A DNA stretch of 64,000 bases, from assembly GCA_937920345.1 (NCBI GenBank), contig CALGVA010000003.1, forward strand, positions 14,199 through 78,198, in the 5' to 3' direction. Below are positions 33,443-42,434 of the stretch, one piece after another. Within the stretch, counting starts at the first letter, position 1; every line of letters begins with the position of its first letter. The DNA is from an uncultured Lachnospiraceae bacterium (lineage in GTDB: Bacteria; Bacillota; Clostridia; Lachnospirales; Lachnospiraceae). The position numbers and the translations under genes are program-made. Under the pieces are notes generated by a model that was given only the letters and a program-made list of their open reading frames with translations, was not told the origin of the DNA and ran no database searches.

Positions 33443-35707
33443 CTATTTCGCCGCCTTCTTCACGAACTTCGTGCGGAATACATACCACATCGCGCCTGTC
33501 AGACAGATTGATGAGTAAGTACCGCAGATAATGCCCGCGATCAACGGTAATGCAAACTCTCTGATCGAAGATACACCAAACACTTCCAGCGCCGCCACCA
33601 TAAAGAACGTGGTCAGGGATGTGAAGATACTTCTCGACAGCGTCTGGGATATGCTCTTATTCACCATATCCTGTAAGGACTCTCTGTCTTTCTTATCCCG
33701 CAGGTTCTCACGGATACGGTCGAAGATTACGATGGTCGCATTGATGGAGTAACCCACGATCGTCAGCATACATGCAATAAAAGTATTACCCACGGATATT
33801 CTGACAATCGCGTAGAATGCCAGTACCACCAGCACGTCATGGATCAGTGCGATCACGGAACTTGCGCCGAAGCGGATATCCTTAAATCTGAACCAGATAT
33901 ACAGCAGCATAAGGATCGTTGCCACTACGATGGCCTTGATCGCATCCGCCTGCATCTCGGAACTGACGGTTGCACTGATGGTTTCCGCCGTAATACTGCT
34001 CTCATCCACGCCGAAATTCGTCACCATCGTGTCTGCAAACTGCTCTCTCTCCTGTACATTCAGTGTCCTTGTCTTAATGATGACCTGATTGGAACCTGCC
34101 ACCTTCGTGGTCTGCACATTGCCGTCGCCCGTGATATCCTCAATCATCGGAACGATCTGTGCGTCGATTTCTTCGATACTCATGTCCTCATTCAATGTCA
34201 TGGTGGTAGAAGTACCACCCACAAAGTCCAGGCTGTAGTTAAGCGGCATATCGATCTGGGACTTGTTGACACCCATTACAACAAAACCGATCAGAATCAC
34301 CACGACAGACAGACCGAAGAACAACTTTCTTTTAGAGAGAAAATCAATGGTCTTCTTCTCTTTCCCCACACCGTAAGCCTTCTCACTCTGGACACCTACC
34401 GCGTACAGTGCATTGATCAGGAACTTCGTGACAAACAGCGCCGTAAACATGGACAGGAAAATACCCAGCATAAGCGTTATGGAGAAGCCCTTGATCGTAC
34501 CGCTTCCCATGAAGTAGAGCACCAGCGCCGCGATCAGGGTCGTGATGTTACCGTCCAGAATCGCCGACAGCGCCTTGCTGAAACCGATCTTGATGGAAGA
34601 CTGCACCGTCTTGCCGGTAGCGAGTTCCTCCCGGATACGGGCGAAAATAATCACGTTCGCATCCACCGCCATACCGACGGAGAGAATAATACCGGCGATA
34701 CCCGGCAGCGTCAATGTCGCCTCAAAGGCATACAACAGAATTACCATTAACTCCGTGTACAGGCAGAGCGCCAGAGACGCCGCCAGACCGGAAATATAAT
34801 ATACTGCAATCATAAACAAAATTACCAGCGCGAAACCTACTGCCGCAGCAATCAGGCTGGAATGGATCGCCTCGGAGCCAAGCTGTGCGCCCACCACGTT
34901 GGAACGCAGCTCCTCCAGTTCCAGTTTCAGGCCGCCGATACGGATCGTGGACGCGATACGCTGCGCTTCCTCCACACTGGCCTGTCCGGTGATCACTGCG
35001 TTACCGTCGGTGATCACAGCCTGTACATTCGGCACGCTGACAAAATCGTCGTCATAATAGATCGCGATCGATTCGCCGTTGTCATAAGCCTTCTGCGTGG
35101 CTGCCGCGAAAGCCTCCGTACCCGCCGCATTGAGCGTCAGCGCAACTACATTCTCCACATTTCCCATGGAATCCTGCTGTGCTCTCGCCTGCGCGTCTTC
35201 CACCTCCGTACCTGTCAGCACGATGGAACCGTCTGCCAACAGCTCGTCGATTGTCTTATTTAACGTATACTGTGGAACGAGATTGCCATCCGCATCAATA
35301 CCGTAGCCTGCCTCATAGTTATTATTGCCCGCGCTGTCCGTCTGTGCGATGAAGTACAGACTGCCCGGCTTACCCAGCTCCTCCAGAATCGCATTGGCAT
35401 CCGTCACACCGGGGATCTCAATATTGATCCTGTCATCGCCTTCCTGATAAACCTGCGCCTCCGTGCTGTAACCGTCAACACGCTGCTGCAGCTTGTAAAT
35501 CGTGTCGCTCATATCCTCTGCGCTCGGCTTCCCTTCCCCCACAGCCTGGTATGTGATGCTGACACCGCCCGCCAGATCCAGACCCAGCTTAATGCTGGAA
35601 GCCGAACCGGACTTGTCCGCTCCCACACCGAACACTGCCGTGTAACCGAGCAGCCCAAGTATCAGGGCAAATACGATCAAACCAATAACCGCTCTGCTTT
35701 TTTTCAT
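33443..35707 (-). CDS. secDF: Fused protein-export membrane protein SecDF
   Basis: RND-type proton-driven motor that helps SecYEG export. 754 aa with both halves in one chain. SecD part (1 to about 445): TM1, then D1 motif LGLDLAGGVSITYQ, a periplasmic domain (about 45-265), then five helices with VGMAVDANVIIFARIREEL. SecF part (about 455-754): FFGLSVVVILIGFVVMG, NYSLDFVGGTSTTM, then helices with GYSINATIVIFDRIREN. Conserved Asp residues in the TM4/TM10 equivalents are present. The start overlaps the SCIFF maturase stop (ATGA), so the two are coupled. Confidence 0.96.
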   Translation of the reverse strand: MKKSRAVIGLIVFALILGLLGYTAVFGVGADKSGSASSIKLGLDLAGGVSITYQAVGEGKPSAEDMSDTIYKLQQRVDGYSTEAQVYQEGDDRINIEIPGVTDANAILEELGKPGSLYFIAQTDSAGNNNYEAGYGIDADGNLVPQYTLNKTIDELLADGSIVLTGTEVEDAQARAQQDSMGNVENVVALTLNAAGTEAFAAATQKAYDNGESIAIYYDDDFVSVPNVQAVITDGNAVITGQASVEEAQRIASTIRIGGLKLELEELRSNVVGAQLGSEAIHSSLIAAAVGFALVILFMIAVYYISGLAASLALCLYTELMVILLYAFEATLTLPGIAGIILSVGMAVDANVIIFARIREELATGKTVQSSIKIGFSKALSAILDGNITTLIAALVLYFMGSGTIKGFSITLMLGIFLSMFTALFVTKFLINALYAVGVQSEKAYGVGKEKKTIDFLSKRKLFFGLSVVVILIGFVVMGVNKSQIDMPLNYSLDFVGGTSTTMTLNEDMSIEEIDAQIVPMIEDITGDGNVQTTKVAGSNQVIIKTRTLNVQEREQFADTMVTNFGVDESSITAETISATVSSEMQADAIKAIVVATILMLLYIWFRFKDIRFGASSVIALIHDVLVVLAFYAIVRISVGNTFIACMLTIVGYSINATIVIFDRIRENLRDKKDRESLQDMVNKSISQTLSRSIFTSLTTFFMVAALEVFGVSSIREFALPLIAGIICGTYSSICLTGAMWYVFRTKFVKKAAK

Positions 35708-37119
35708 AATGCTTTCTCCTTTTCCTCATCGGCAAGTGCCGCTTTTATCATGATTGCGCACTCAACGCGCTTTCTTTGCAACTCGCAGCCAAGGTCGTAA
35801 GCGCCGTTTATGCTGCCGCTGAAATTGTAGGCATTGGCCGCACAGCCGCCGCTGCAATAGAATTTCGCGAAACAATCCCTGCACTTCTCCTTCGCATAGA
35901 CATTACATGTTTTAAAAGTATCCCTGATATCCGTGCGGACGATACCGTCGTCCACATTGCCCATCAGAAATTCCTCCTGTCCCACGAACTGGTGACAGGG
36001 ATAGAAATCTCCCCATGGGGTCACCGCCAGATACTCTGTACCCGACCCGCAGCCTGACAATCGCTTCGCCACACAAGGGCCACCCTCTAAATCTATCATA
36101 AAATGAAAGAAATTGAAACCTTTTCCTTCTTTTTTTCTACGAATATATTCCAGCGCCAGCTTATCGTACTCCTGAAGGATCGCTGGAACGTCCTCCTCCC
36201 GGAGCGCATAATCCTCTGTATCCGCCGCGACTACAGGTTCCACGGAGATCTGCTCGAACCCCTCGTCCGCCAGATGTTTGACGTCCTCGGTAAAATCCAG
36301 ATTGTTTCTCGTGAAGGTGCCCCTCACATAATAGTTCATCTGGTTTCGGCTCTCCGCTGCTTTCTTATATCTGGGAACCACCTCGTCATAACTGCCCTGT
36401 CCGCCTCTGTGGGGACGCATCAGATCATGAATCTCTTTTCGCCCGTCTATGCTCAACACGATATTTGCCATCTCCCGATTGGCAAACTCCAGCACCTCAT
36501 CATCCAACAGGACGCCGTTTGTCGTCAGCGTGAACCGGAATTTCTTGTGATAAGGCTCTTCCAGGCTTCTGCCGTACGCCACCAGATCTTTAACGACCTG
36601 CCAGTTCATGAGCGGCTCACCGCCGAAGAAGTCCACTTCCAGATTCACTCTGCTGCCGGAATTTGCCACGAGAAAGTCCAGCGCCTTCTTACCGACTTCA
36701 TAGCTCATGAACGCTCTTCTGCCGTGATATTCGCCCTCCTCCGCAAAACAGTACCTGCAGGCAAGATTGCAGTCATGGGCGATATGCAGGCAGAGTGCTT
36801 TCACCACTGTCTGCCGGTCCCTGAAATCACCGATATACTTCTCGTAGATGTCCTCGGTAAAAAGCAGTCCCGCTTCCTTCAGTTCCAGAATCTCCTCCAC
36901 TGTCTCCAGAAGATCCGCCGGGTCCATGATCCGCCCGTCCTCCTCCGCCAGTTTCTCTGCAGCATGTGCCGCAATCTGCTGCGCTTCTTCCATCTGTCCC
37001 GCAAGCGCTTCTTCCACGAGCGGTATCACCCGGTATGCCGTCTCATCCACCACATGGACACTGCCGCTGTTGACGTCCAGCACAATATGATATCCGTTGC
37101 TTATATATTGATGTACCAC
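35704..37119 (-). CDS. scfB: Radical SAM maturase of the SCIFF peptide
   Basis: Forms Cys-to-Thr thioether cross-links in the SCIFF precursor. 471 aa from the GTG at 37119 (AGGAG seven bases upstream), giving VVHQYISNGYHIVLDVNSG, the usual start of the family; a longer frame from 37146 lacks a ribosome site. N-terminal RRE-like peptide-binding region (1-90). Radical SAM CNLACRYCFAEEG (CxxxCxxC, near residue 110). C-terminal SPASM/auxiliary cluster cysteines in GCGSGTEYLAVTPWGDFYPC, CNVYAKEKCRDCFAKFYCSGGC. The precursor gene lies 100 bp upstream and secDF overlaps downstream. Confidence 0.95.
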   Translation of the reverse strand: MVHQYISNGYHIVLDVNSGSVHVVDETAYRVIPLVEEALAGQMEEAQQIAAHAAEKLAEEDGRIMDPADLLETVEEILELKEAGLLFTEDIYEKYIGDFRDRQTVVKALCLHIAHDCNLACRYCFAEEGEYHGRRAFMSYEVGKKALDFLVANSGSRVNLEVDFFGGEPLMNWQVVKDLVAYGRSLEEPYHKKFRFTLTTNGVLLDDEVLEFANREMANIVLSIDGRKEIHDLMRPHRGGQGSYDEVVPRYKKAAESRNQMNYYVRGTFTRNNLDFTEDVKHLADEGFEQISVEPVVAADTEDYALREEDVPAILQEYDKLALEYIRRKKEGKGFNFFHFMIDLEGGPCVAKRLSGCGSGTEYLAVTPWGDFYPCHQFVGQEEFLMGNVDDGIVRTDIRDTFKTCNVYAKEKCRDCFAKFYCSGGCAANAYNFSGSINGAYDLGCELQRKRVECAIMIKAALADEEKEKAL

Positions 37120-37219
37120 TTCTGTTCTCCTGTTATCTTTTGACACAAAACACGTAGAATAAGCAGCGATTTACGATCGCTGCTTACGCTTCCTATCATT
37201 TTAACTGAAACCGAATCAC

Positions 37220-37363
37220 TTATCTTGCCTTCTCGCAGCTCTGGTTTCCTACTGTGCAGGATGTCTTGCAGGCTGACTGGCAGGATGTCTGGCACTCGCC
37301 GCATCCGCCCTTCTTCATGGATTCCTTCAGATCTCTTGTGCTTAAAGTCTTGATATGTTTCAT
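37220..37363 (-). CDS. scfA: SCIFF ribosomal peptide precursor (six cysteines in forty-five)
   Basis: 47-residue precursor, starting MKHIKTLSTRDLKESMKKGG and followed by the Cys-rich core CGECQTSCQSACKTSC and TVGNQSCEKAR. Six cysteines (positions 21, 24, 28, 32, 36, 43) and the leader motif are the hallmark of SCIFF, conserved throughout Clostridia. The core threonines/serines are the partners for thioether bridges made by the neighbouring maturase. GAGGAGG precedes the ATG. The role of the mature peptide is unknown; the link to secDF suggests export or an envelope function. Confidence 0.97.
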   Translation of the reverse strand: MKHIKTLSTRDLKESMKKGGCGECQTSCQSACKTSCTVGNQSCEKAR

Positions 37364-37519
37364 ACTCTGTATCCTCCTCGTATGTCTCCGTTCCTGATTC
37401 CATTATACCGGCGCGGCCGGCACCCATAATATCTGACCGGTCACCCGTAACTTTATGTAGTATACCACAGTTTCACCGGTACGGAAAGAACTTTTTTTAT
37501 CCTGCAGCAAATTTCCGGC

Positions 37520-37894
37520 TCAACTGATCATCCCGCCCAGCATGCCGCTGCCGGCGCAAAGGAAAAATACCGTCACCATATTGCCTGCCACATCCTGCAG
37601 CCCTCTGTTGACAATGAGCGACACGATCACAAGGATCACATAGTACGCCGTTCCCATGGCCAGTCCCCACAGGAATTTCCGTCTGGGCGCCCGTTTGCCT
37701 GCAAGCAGTCCCGTTGCAAAAGTGACCGCTATGTAAATGCCGATGATGCACAGGGACACCACCTTCTCAGACAGCCCGAACCGATACAGCATAAATGCAA
37801 GCAAAAGCAGCAGTCCGGCAGTCAGAATATATGCAGCAAGCATACATTTCGTAAGGAAGATCGCCTTCTCCGTATAAAATTCTTTTTTTCCCAT
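37520..37894 (-). CDS. TIGR04086-type membrane protein
   Basis: 124 aa with four predicted transmembrane helices (about 13-35, 42-62, 75-97 and 104-122) and a basic loop GKRAPRRKF between the second and third. This small membrane protein family is found beside SCIFF genes and yajC in Clostridia; here no yajC is adjacent. Function not known. It probably shares a transcript with SCIFF, 156 bp downstream. Confidence 0.8.
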   Translation of the reverse strand: MGKKEFYTEKAIFLTKCMLAAYILTAGLLLLLAFMLYRFGLSEKVVSLCIIGIYIAVTFATGLLAGKRAPRRKFLWGLAMGTAYYVILVIVSLIVNRGLQDVAGNMVTVFFLCAGSGMLGGMIS

Positions 37895-37950
37895 ATTCCC
37901 TCCGTTCCCGCATAATAGACAACCGTAAACCGCAGCAGTCCCGGTCTCTT

Positions 37951-38092
37951 CGTAACAGTTCAGCCTTCGGCTTCACTGTCACGCCTGATGCACACAAAAT
38001 GCTCCAAAGTCGCATTTTGGCGCTTGCACAACTCGCAAAATCGCATACAGAACGATTTTACTCGCGGAATAGTGCAAGGCTGAACTATTACG
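37951..38092. mobile_element. MITE-like element with 17-bp terminal inverted repeats
   Basis: Left end CGTAACAGTTCAGCCTT (37951-37967) and right end AAGGCTGAACTATTACG (38076-38092) are inverted copies with one mismatch. TCTCTT flanks both sides (37945-37950 and 38093-38098), like a target duplication. The first 32 bp form a hairpin and recur at 49191-49222. There is no coding capacity. It lies between the divergent TIGR04086 and CNNM genes. Confidence 0.6.
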
Positions 38093-38152
38093 TCTCTTCA
38101 CCACTACCGCAACGTAAACTTACTAATTATATATTCCATGCCAAGGAAAAAC

Positions 38153-38182
38153 TTGACACATTCTTATGTTCCATAGTAATAT
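38153..38182 (+). promoter_or_regulatory. Promoter of the CNNM/HlyC gene
   Basis: TTGACA (38153-38158), 18-bp spacer, TAATAT (38177-38182), about 100 bp upstream of the gene. AAGGAG lies at 38266-38271. Confidence 0.6.
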
Positions 38183-38282
38183 TTCTGTAACTGTACCGGA
38201 GCGGATTACGGCCGGTTCCGATGCCCGCCTTTTGCAGCGCGGCATAGTACATACATTAATATAATAAGGAGTGAACATTTCA

Positions 38283-39575
38283 TTGGATACCACAGGTGTC
38301 ATACAGATCATAACATTGCTGGTTCTCGTTTTATTATCAGCATTCTTCTCTTCTGCCGAGACAGCTTTCTCGACAGTCAACCGTGTGCGGCTTCGTACAC
38401 TTGCCCAGGAAAATAACAAGGGGGCCGCCAGAGTGCTTGCCATTCTGGACCAGTACGGCAAGATGCTGAGCGCCGTTCTGATCGGCAATAATATTGTAAA
38501 CTTATCCGCTTCCTCCGTCGCAACCACTTTTGCGATCAAAATGTGGGGCAGCCGCGCTGTCGGCATCATGACAGGGGTTCTCACCTTTACCATCCTGATC
38601 TTCGGCGAGATTATACCGAAGACATGGGCGATGCAGCGGGCGGAATCCATCACCCTCATCTACAGCGGACTGATCCGTATGCTGATGATGATACTGACGC
38701 CCCTCATCTTTATCGTTGACAAATTGTCCAACTGGATACTGCGTTTCCTACATATCAGTTCCGAGGGAAACAATTTCAGCATCACCGAGAAAGAATTAAA
38801 GACCTACGTGGATGTGAGCCATGAGGGCGGCGTCATTGAGACGGAAGAACGGGAACTGATCTATAACGTGTTTGATTTCGGTGACACGGTAGCCAAGGAC
38901 ATCATGATCCCGCGCATCCAGATGACCACCGTATCCTTAGACGCCTCCTATCAGGAACTGCTGTCCACCTTCCAGGCTTCCATGTTTACGAGAATCCCTG
39001 TCTTCGACGGCGATCCCGATCACATTATCGGCGTGGTCAATATCAAGGATTTCATTCTGGTAAAAGACAAAGAAAAATTTCAGATCAAGAAGATTCTGCG
39101 CGAAGCATACTACACTTACGAGTATAAGAGCGTATCCGATCTGCTGATGGAAATCCGCGAGAAATCCCTCAGTATTGCTTTTGTACTAAGCGAGTACGGC
39201 GCTACCGTGGGCATGATCACCATGGAAGACATGATTGAAGAACTGGTGGGTGAGATTCGTGACGAATATGATGCCGACGAGGAAGAACTGATTCAGGAGA
39301 TGGATGATGGTCAGTATCTTGTGGTGGGCAGCATGAAATTAGACGATATCAACGACGCACTGAACATCGAACTCCATTCCGAAGACTATGATTCCATCGG
39401 CGGACTGATCATAGAACAACTCGAGCGTCTGCCGCAGGATCAGGAGACCATCCTGCTTCCTAACGGCATATCCCTGCAGGCGGACGGCATAAAAGATAAC
39501 CGCATCTTAAAAGTGCTGATTACTCTGCCTGAAGAAAACGCCCAATCAGGGGAAGAAGCTCCTGTGGAGAACTGA
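38283..39575 (+). CDS. CNNM/CorB-type (HlyC/CorC family) membrane transporter
   Basis: DUF21 membrane domain (about 1-180; helices IQIITLLVLVLLSAFF, VLIGNNIVNLSASS, GVLTFTILIFGEIIPK) followed by a CBS pair (IMIPRIQMTTVSLDASYQEL... and VSDLLMEIREKSLSIAFVL) and a C-terminal CorC_HlyC domain (SMKLDDINDALNIELHSEDYDSIGG). Such proteins handle Mg2+/Co2+ efflux or related cation homeostasis. The start is uncertain: AAGGAG at 38266-38271 serves the TTG at 38283 or an ATT at 38277, while a GTG at 38271 overlaps the site itself. The 3' end overlaps the converging HAD gene by 56 bp. Confidence 0.9.
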   Translation: MDTTGVIQIITLLVLVLLSAFFSSAETAFSTVNRVRLRTLAQENNKGAARVLAILDQYGKMLSAVLIGNNIVNLSASSVATTFAIKMWGSRAVGIMTGVLTFTILIFGEIIPKTWAMQRAESITLIYSGLIRMLMMILTPLIFIVDKLSNWILRFLHISSEGNNFSITEKELKTYVDVSHEGGVIETEERELIYNVFDFGDTVAKDIMIPRIQMTTVSLDASYQELLSTFQASMFTRIPVFDGDPDHIIGVVNIKDFILVKDKEKFQIKKILREAYYTYEYKSVSDLLMEIREKSLSIAFVLSEYGATVGMITMEDMIEELVGEIRDEYDADEEELIQEMDDGQYLVVGSMKLDDINDALNIELHSEDYDSIGGLIIEQLERLPQDQETILLPNGISLQADGIKDNRILKVLITLPEENAQSGEEAPVEN

Positions 39576-40188
39576 TCATACGCTCCTTGGCCGCGCCGGC
39601 ACGAAGAAGCTGTTCCAACGTCCGAAATCCCCATGTCACACTGATGCACGTCATGGGCACGTTAGCGGCAGTCTGCAGATCCACTTCGGAATCCCCCACA
39701 TAGATGGCATGTTCCGCATCTGAATCAAGTTCTTTCAGCGCCCGATACACCATATCGGGCGCCGGTTTTCTCTGCCCGTCTTCGCGATCGCCGTGAAAGT
39801 GCCGGACATATTCCCCGAAAAACTTAGCGCCAAGCTGCTTTACAGCCTTGTCGGGCTTATTGGACACGACCGCCATGCGGTAACCGGCCCGCCATGCCGC
39901 CGATAACATCTCCATAATGCCCTCGTAGGGCGCGGTCTTATCTTCACAGTGTACCGCATAATGCGCCCTGAAAGCATGAAGCATTTCCCGGTATGCCGGG
40001 TCAGCGCTGCCCTGCGGCACCGACCGCTCGATCAGCTTCGCCGCGCCGTTACCGACATAGCGCCTGACCTCCTCGATCGTATGTACAGGATGACCGAATT
40101 GTCCCATCACATAATTTACGCTGTCCGTCAAGTCTTCCAACGTGTTTAACAGCGTCCCGTCTAAATCAAATATTATCGTATCTGTCAT
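39520..40188 (-). CDS. HAD-family phosphatase (phosphoglycolate phosphatase-like)
   Basis: 222 aa. HAD motifs: I DLDGTLLNT (nucleophile Asp near residue 9), II VVSNKPDKA (Ser/Asn near 108), III Lys in GQRKPAPDMV and IV YVGDSEVDLQTA. The helical cap spans about 15-85. Similar to Gph/PpaX proteins; the real substrate may be phosphoglycolate or another small phosphate ester. Its last 56 bp are antisense to the CNNM gene. Nine bp separate it from the upstream kinase gene. Confidence 0.9.
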   Translation of the reverse strand: MTDTIIFDLDGTLLNTLEDLTDSVNYVMGQFGHPVHTIEEVRRYVGNGAAKLIERSVPQGSADPAYREMLHAFRAHYAVHCEDKTAPYEGIMEMLSAAWRAGYRMAVVSNKPDKAVKQLGAKFFGEYVRHFHGDREDGQRKPAPDMVYRALKELDSDAEHAIYVGDSEVDLQTAANVPMTCISVTWGFRTLEQLLRAGAAKERMISSPQELLPLIGRFLQAE

Positions 40189-40197
40189 TGCTTCCGC

Positions 40198-42426
40198 CTA
40201 TCTCTGTTCTGTACTGTTCCTCACATATGCTGCCGGAAGGTATCGCATAAGCAGCTGTTCCAGCGCCGTTCCTTCTATGGGTTTGGCGAGATAATCGTCA
40301 AATCCCTTCTCCAGGTACATCTCCCGGACACCCGCCATTGCATTGGCAGTCAGCACGATCACTGCCGCCTCTTTACTTTGGTTGTCCGGCATATCTCTCA
40401 TGGCAGACAGCGTCTCAATGCCGTCCATGCCGGGCATCATATGATCCAGTAGAATCACATCATACCGCTCCTTTGCCACGCACTGCAGACACTCATGACC
40501 GCTCTGCGCAAAGGTGACCTGTACCTTCGTCTTGCGCAGCAGTCCCTTGATCACCGTGAGATTGACTTTATTATCGTCCACTGCCAGGATCCTGGCTGCC
40601 GGCGCCGTAAACATGGGCGCGCCCTTGCTGCGCCCTTCCCGTTTAGCGGATTCCTCCAGGGAACCGACCGTCTCTTTGCCGATCACCTGCTGCTGCAGAC
40701 ATACCGTAAATGTAGAGCCTTCGCCGTATACGCTCTCCACCTTCACGGAACCGTGCATCAGCTTCACCAGCCTGTCCACGATACTGAGTCCGAGTCCCGT
40801 TCCCTCTATCGTATGTACCTGTTCCTCATTCACACGGTCAAACTGGTCAAACAGCCTGCCGATATTTTCCTCCCTGATTCCGATCCCGGTATCCTTCACT
40901 GCGAATGCAAGTTCAATCGCGTTCTCCTGCACCCACTGATAGGAGACTGTCATCGTTACGCTGCCCTTCATGGTATATTTAACCGCATTTGTTAAAATAT
41001 TGAGAATAATCTGACGGACTCTCACTTCATCACCCAGCAGACACTCCGGCGTATCCTCCGGCACCGTAAAGTGCAGCGCAAGTCCCTTCTCTTCGGCACG
41101 CATACCACACTCCACCTTAAGCGCCTTCAACAGCGCTTTCAAAGAATATACCTTCTCCACTACCTCAAGCATGCCCGATTCGATCTTGGAGAAATCGAGA
41201 ATGTCATTGATCAGCACGAGCAGCGTCTTGCTGGCATCCCTTATGTTCCTCGCATACTCCAAGACTGCCGCATCGTCGCTCTCTCTGAGAATCATTTCAT
41301 TCATACCCATAACTGCGTTGATCGGCGTCCTGATCTCATGGGACATATTGGCAAGAAATACGCTCTTCGCCTCATTCGCCTTATCCGCACGCTGCTTCTC
41401 CATCCCCACTCTCTCCAGCATACGCACACGCTCCGTCACATCGTGCACAATCACGATATAACCGATGATATCCCTGAAATCGTCATAGATCTTATCGATC
41501 GTAATACTGCATATATTATTGCGCTGCCAGCAGCGCGCTTCCACCCGGTTCTTATTCCCCCGGAACCGGAACGCGTTGCGGTTCAGTTCAAATATATCAC
41601 TCAGCTGCAGCTTACTGCACTCCTGCGCACTCATACCCAGAAACAACGTTGCCCCGTTGTTCACAATGCAGAGCCGCTCTGCCTCATCAAACAAAAATAC
41701 CGGTTCATCCACGGAATAGTACACAAACTCAGACATGTTCTCGAGCGTCATCTTCATCTTATTATGGAACCGGTATGTCCTGTACAGCACCGCACAGCCG
41801 ACAAACTGCCCGATCGTGGTCCCCGGAAATGCTGCGATCCCCGCCACCTGTATAGCCGTATCCAGCACGCACCCGAAACAGACGACAGAGATACACAATA
41901 AGAGCGAATACGCAATCACTCTGTCACGTCTGCGTATGCTCCTGCGCAGCATATAAAGCGCCACACATGCCAGATTAACCGCCGCAACCGCACAGTATAC
42001 CGTATAGACAGCACTCCATATGCCGGAAACAATCCTGTATGACATACCGTACGGCGTCATCTCAAATACCACATTCCCGGGTAAAATCAAAAACGGGTAC
42101 AGTAACAACCCCGACCAGATAAAACCGACTTTCCACTGTTTCAGTCTGCCGCGTACATTAGACCAGTAGACCATCATATGCGTATTACATATGAGCAGTC
42201 CGAAGATATGAAGCATACCAAGCGCCCGTATGAAAGCCGCCCTGTTCTGATCCGTCTGAATCAGCACGAGTCCCATGCATAGACTCCACCCTGCACTCAG
42301 CATCGCCGCCGTGAAATAAACCTTATCGATCCGATTCTTCCTGATCCCTTTCCGCAGAATCATATACCCGATGATATATGTGATCACAGCGAAATTATAG
42401 AGCAGGAAAAACATAAAATATTTCAT
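40198..42426 (-). CDS. Hybrid sensor histidine kinase/response regulator
   Basis: 742 aa. N-terminal seven-helix sensor region (1 to about 215), then a PAS domain (about 235-340, VYYSVDEPVFLFDEAERLCI), HisKA with NMSHEIRTPINAVMGM (His near 374), HATPase with NILTNAVKYT, KDTGIGIREE and GTGLGLSIV, and a C-terminal receiver (about 625-735) with Asp in VILLDHMMPGMDG and Lys in YLAKPIEG. No DNA-binding output domain and no HPt, so it probably signals through another protein. It lies directly after the SseB-like gene (8 bp). Confidence 0.93.
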   Translation of the reverse strand: MKYFMFFLLYNFAVITYIIGYMILRKGIRKNRIDKVYFTAAMLSAGWSLCMGLVLIQTDQNRAAFIRALGMLHIFGLLICNTHMMVYWSNVRGRLKQWKVGFIWSGLLLYPFLILPGNVVFEMTPYGMSYRIVSGIWSAVYTVYCAVAAVNLACVALYMLRRSIRRRDRVIAYSLLLCISVVCFGCVLDTAIQVAGIAAFPGTTIGQFVGCAVLYRTYRFHNKMKMTLENMSEFVYYSVDEPVFLFDEAERLCIVNNGATLFLGMSAQECSKLQLSDIFELNRNAFRFRGNKNRVEARCWQRNNICSITIDKIYDDFRDIIGYIVIVHDVTERVRMLERVGMEKQRADKANEAKSVFLANMSHEIRTPINAVMGMNEMILRESDDAAVLEYARNIRDASKTLLVLINDILDFSKIESGMLEVVEKVYSLKALLKALKVECGMRAEEKGLALHFTVPEDTPECLLGDEVRVRQIILNILTNAVKYTMKGSVTMTVSYQWVQENAIELAFAVKDTGIGIREENIGRLFDQFDRVNEEQVHTIEGTGLGLSIVDRLVKLMHGSVKVESVYGEGSTFTVCLQQQVIGKETVGSLEESAKREGRSKGAPMFTAPAARILAVDDNKVNLTVIKGLLRKTKVQVTFAQSGHECLQCVAKERYDVILLDHMMPGMDGIETLSAMRDMPDNQSKEAAVIVLTANAMAGVREMYLEKGFDDYLAKPIEGTALEQLLMRYLPAAYVRNSTEQR

Positions 42427-42434
42427 ATGTGCTC

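Noticed and set aside
37101..37427. 108-codon frame overlapping SCIFF and maturase starts
   Set aside because: Out of frame with the clearly recognisable SCIFF precursor; no ribosome site or protein features of its own.
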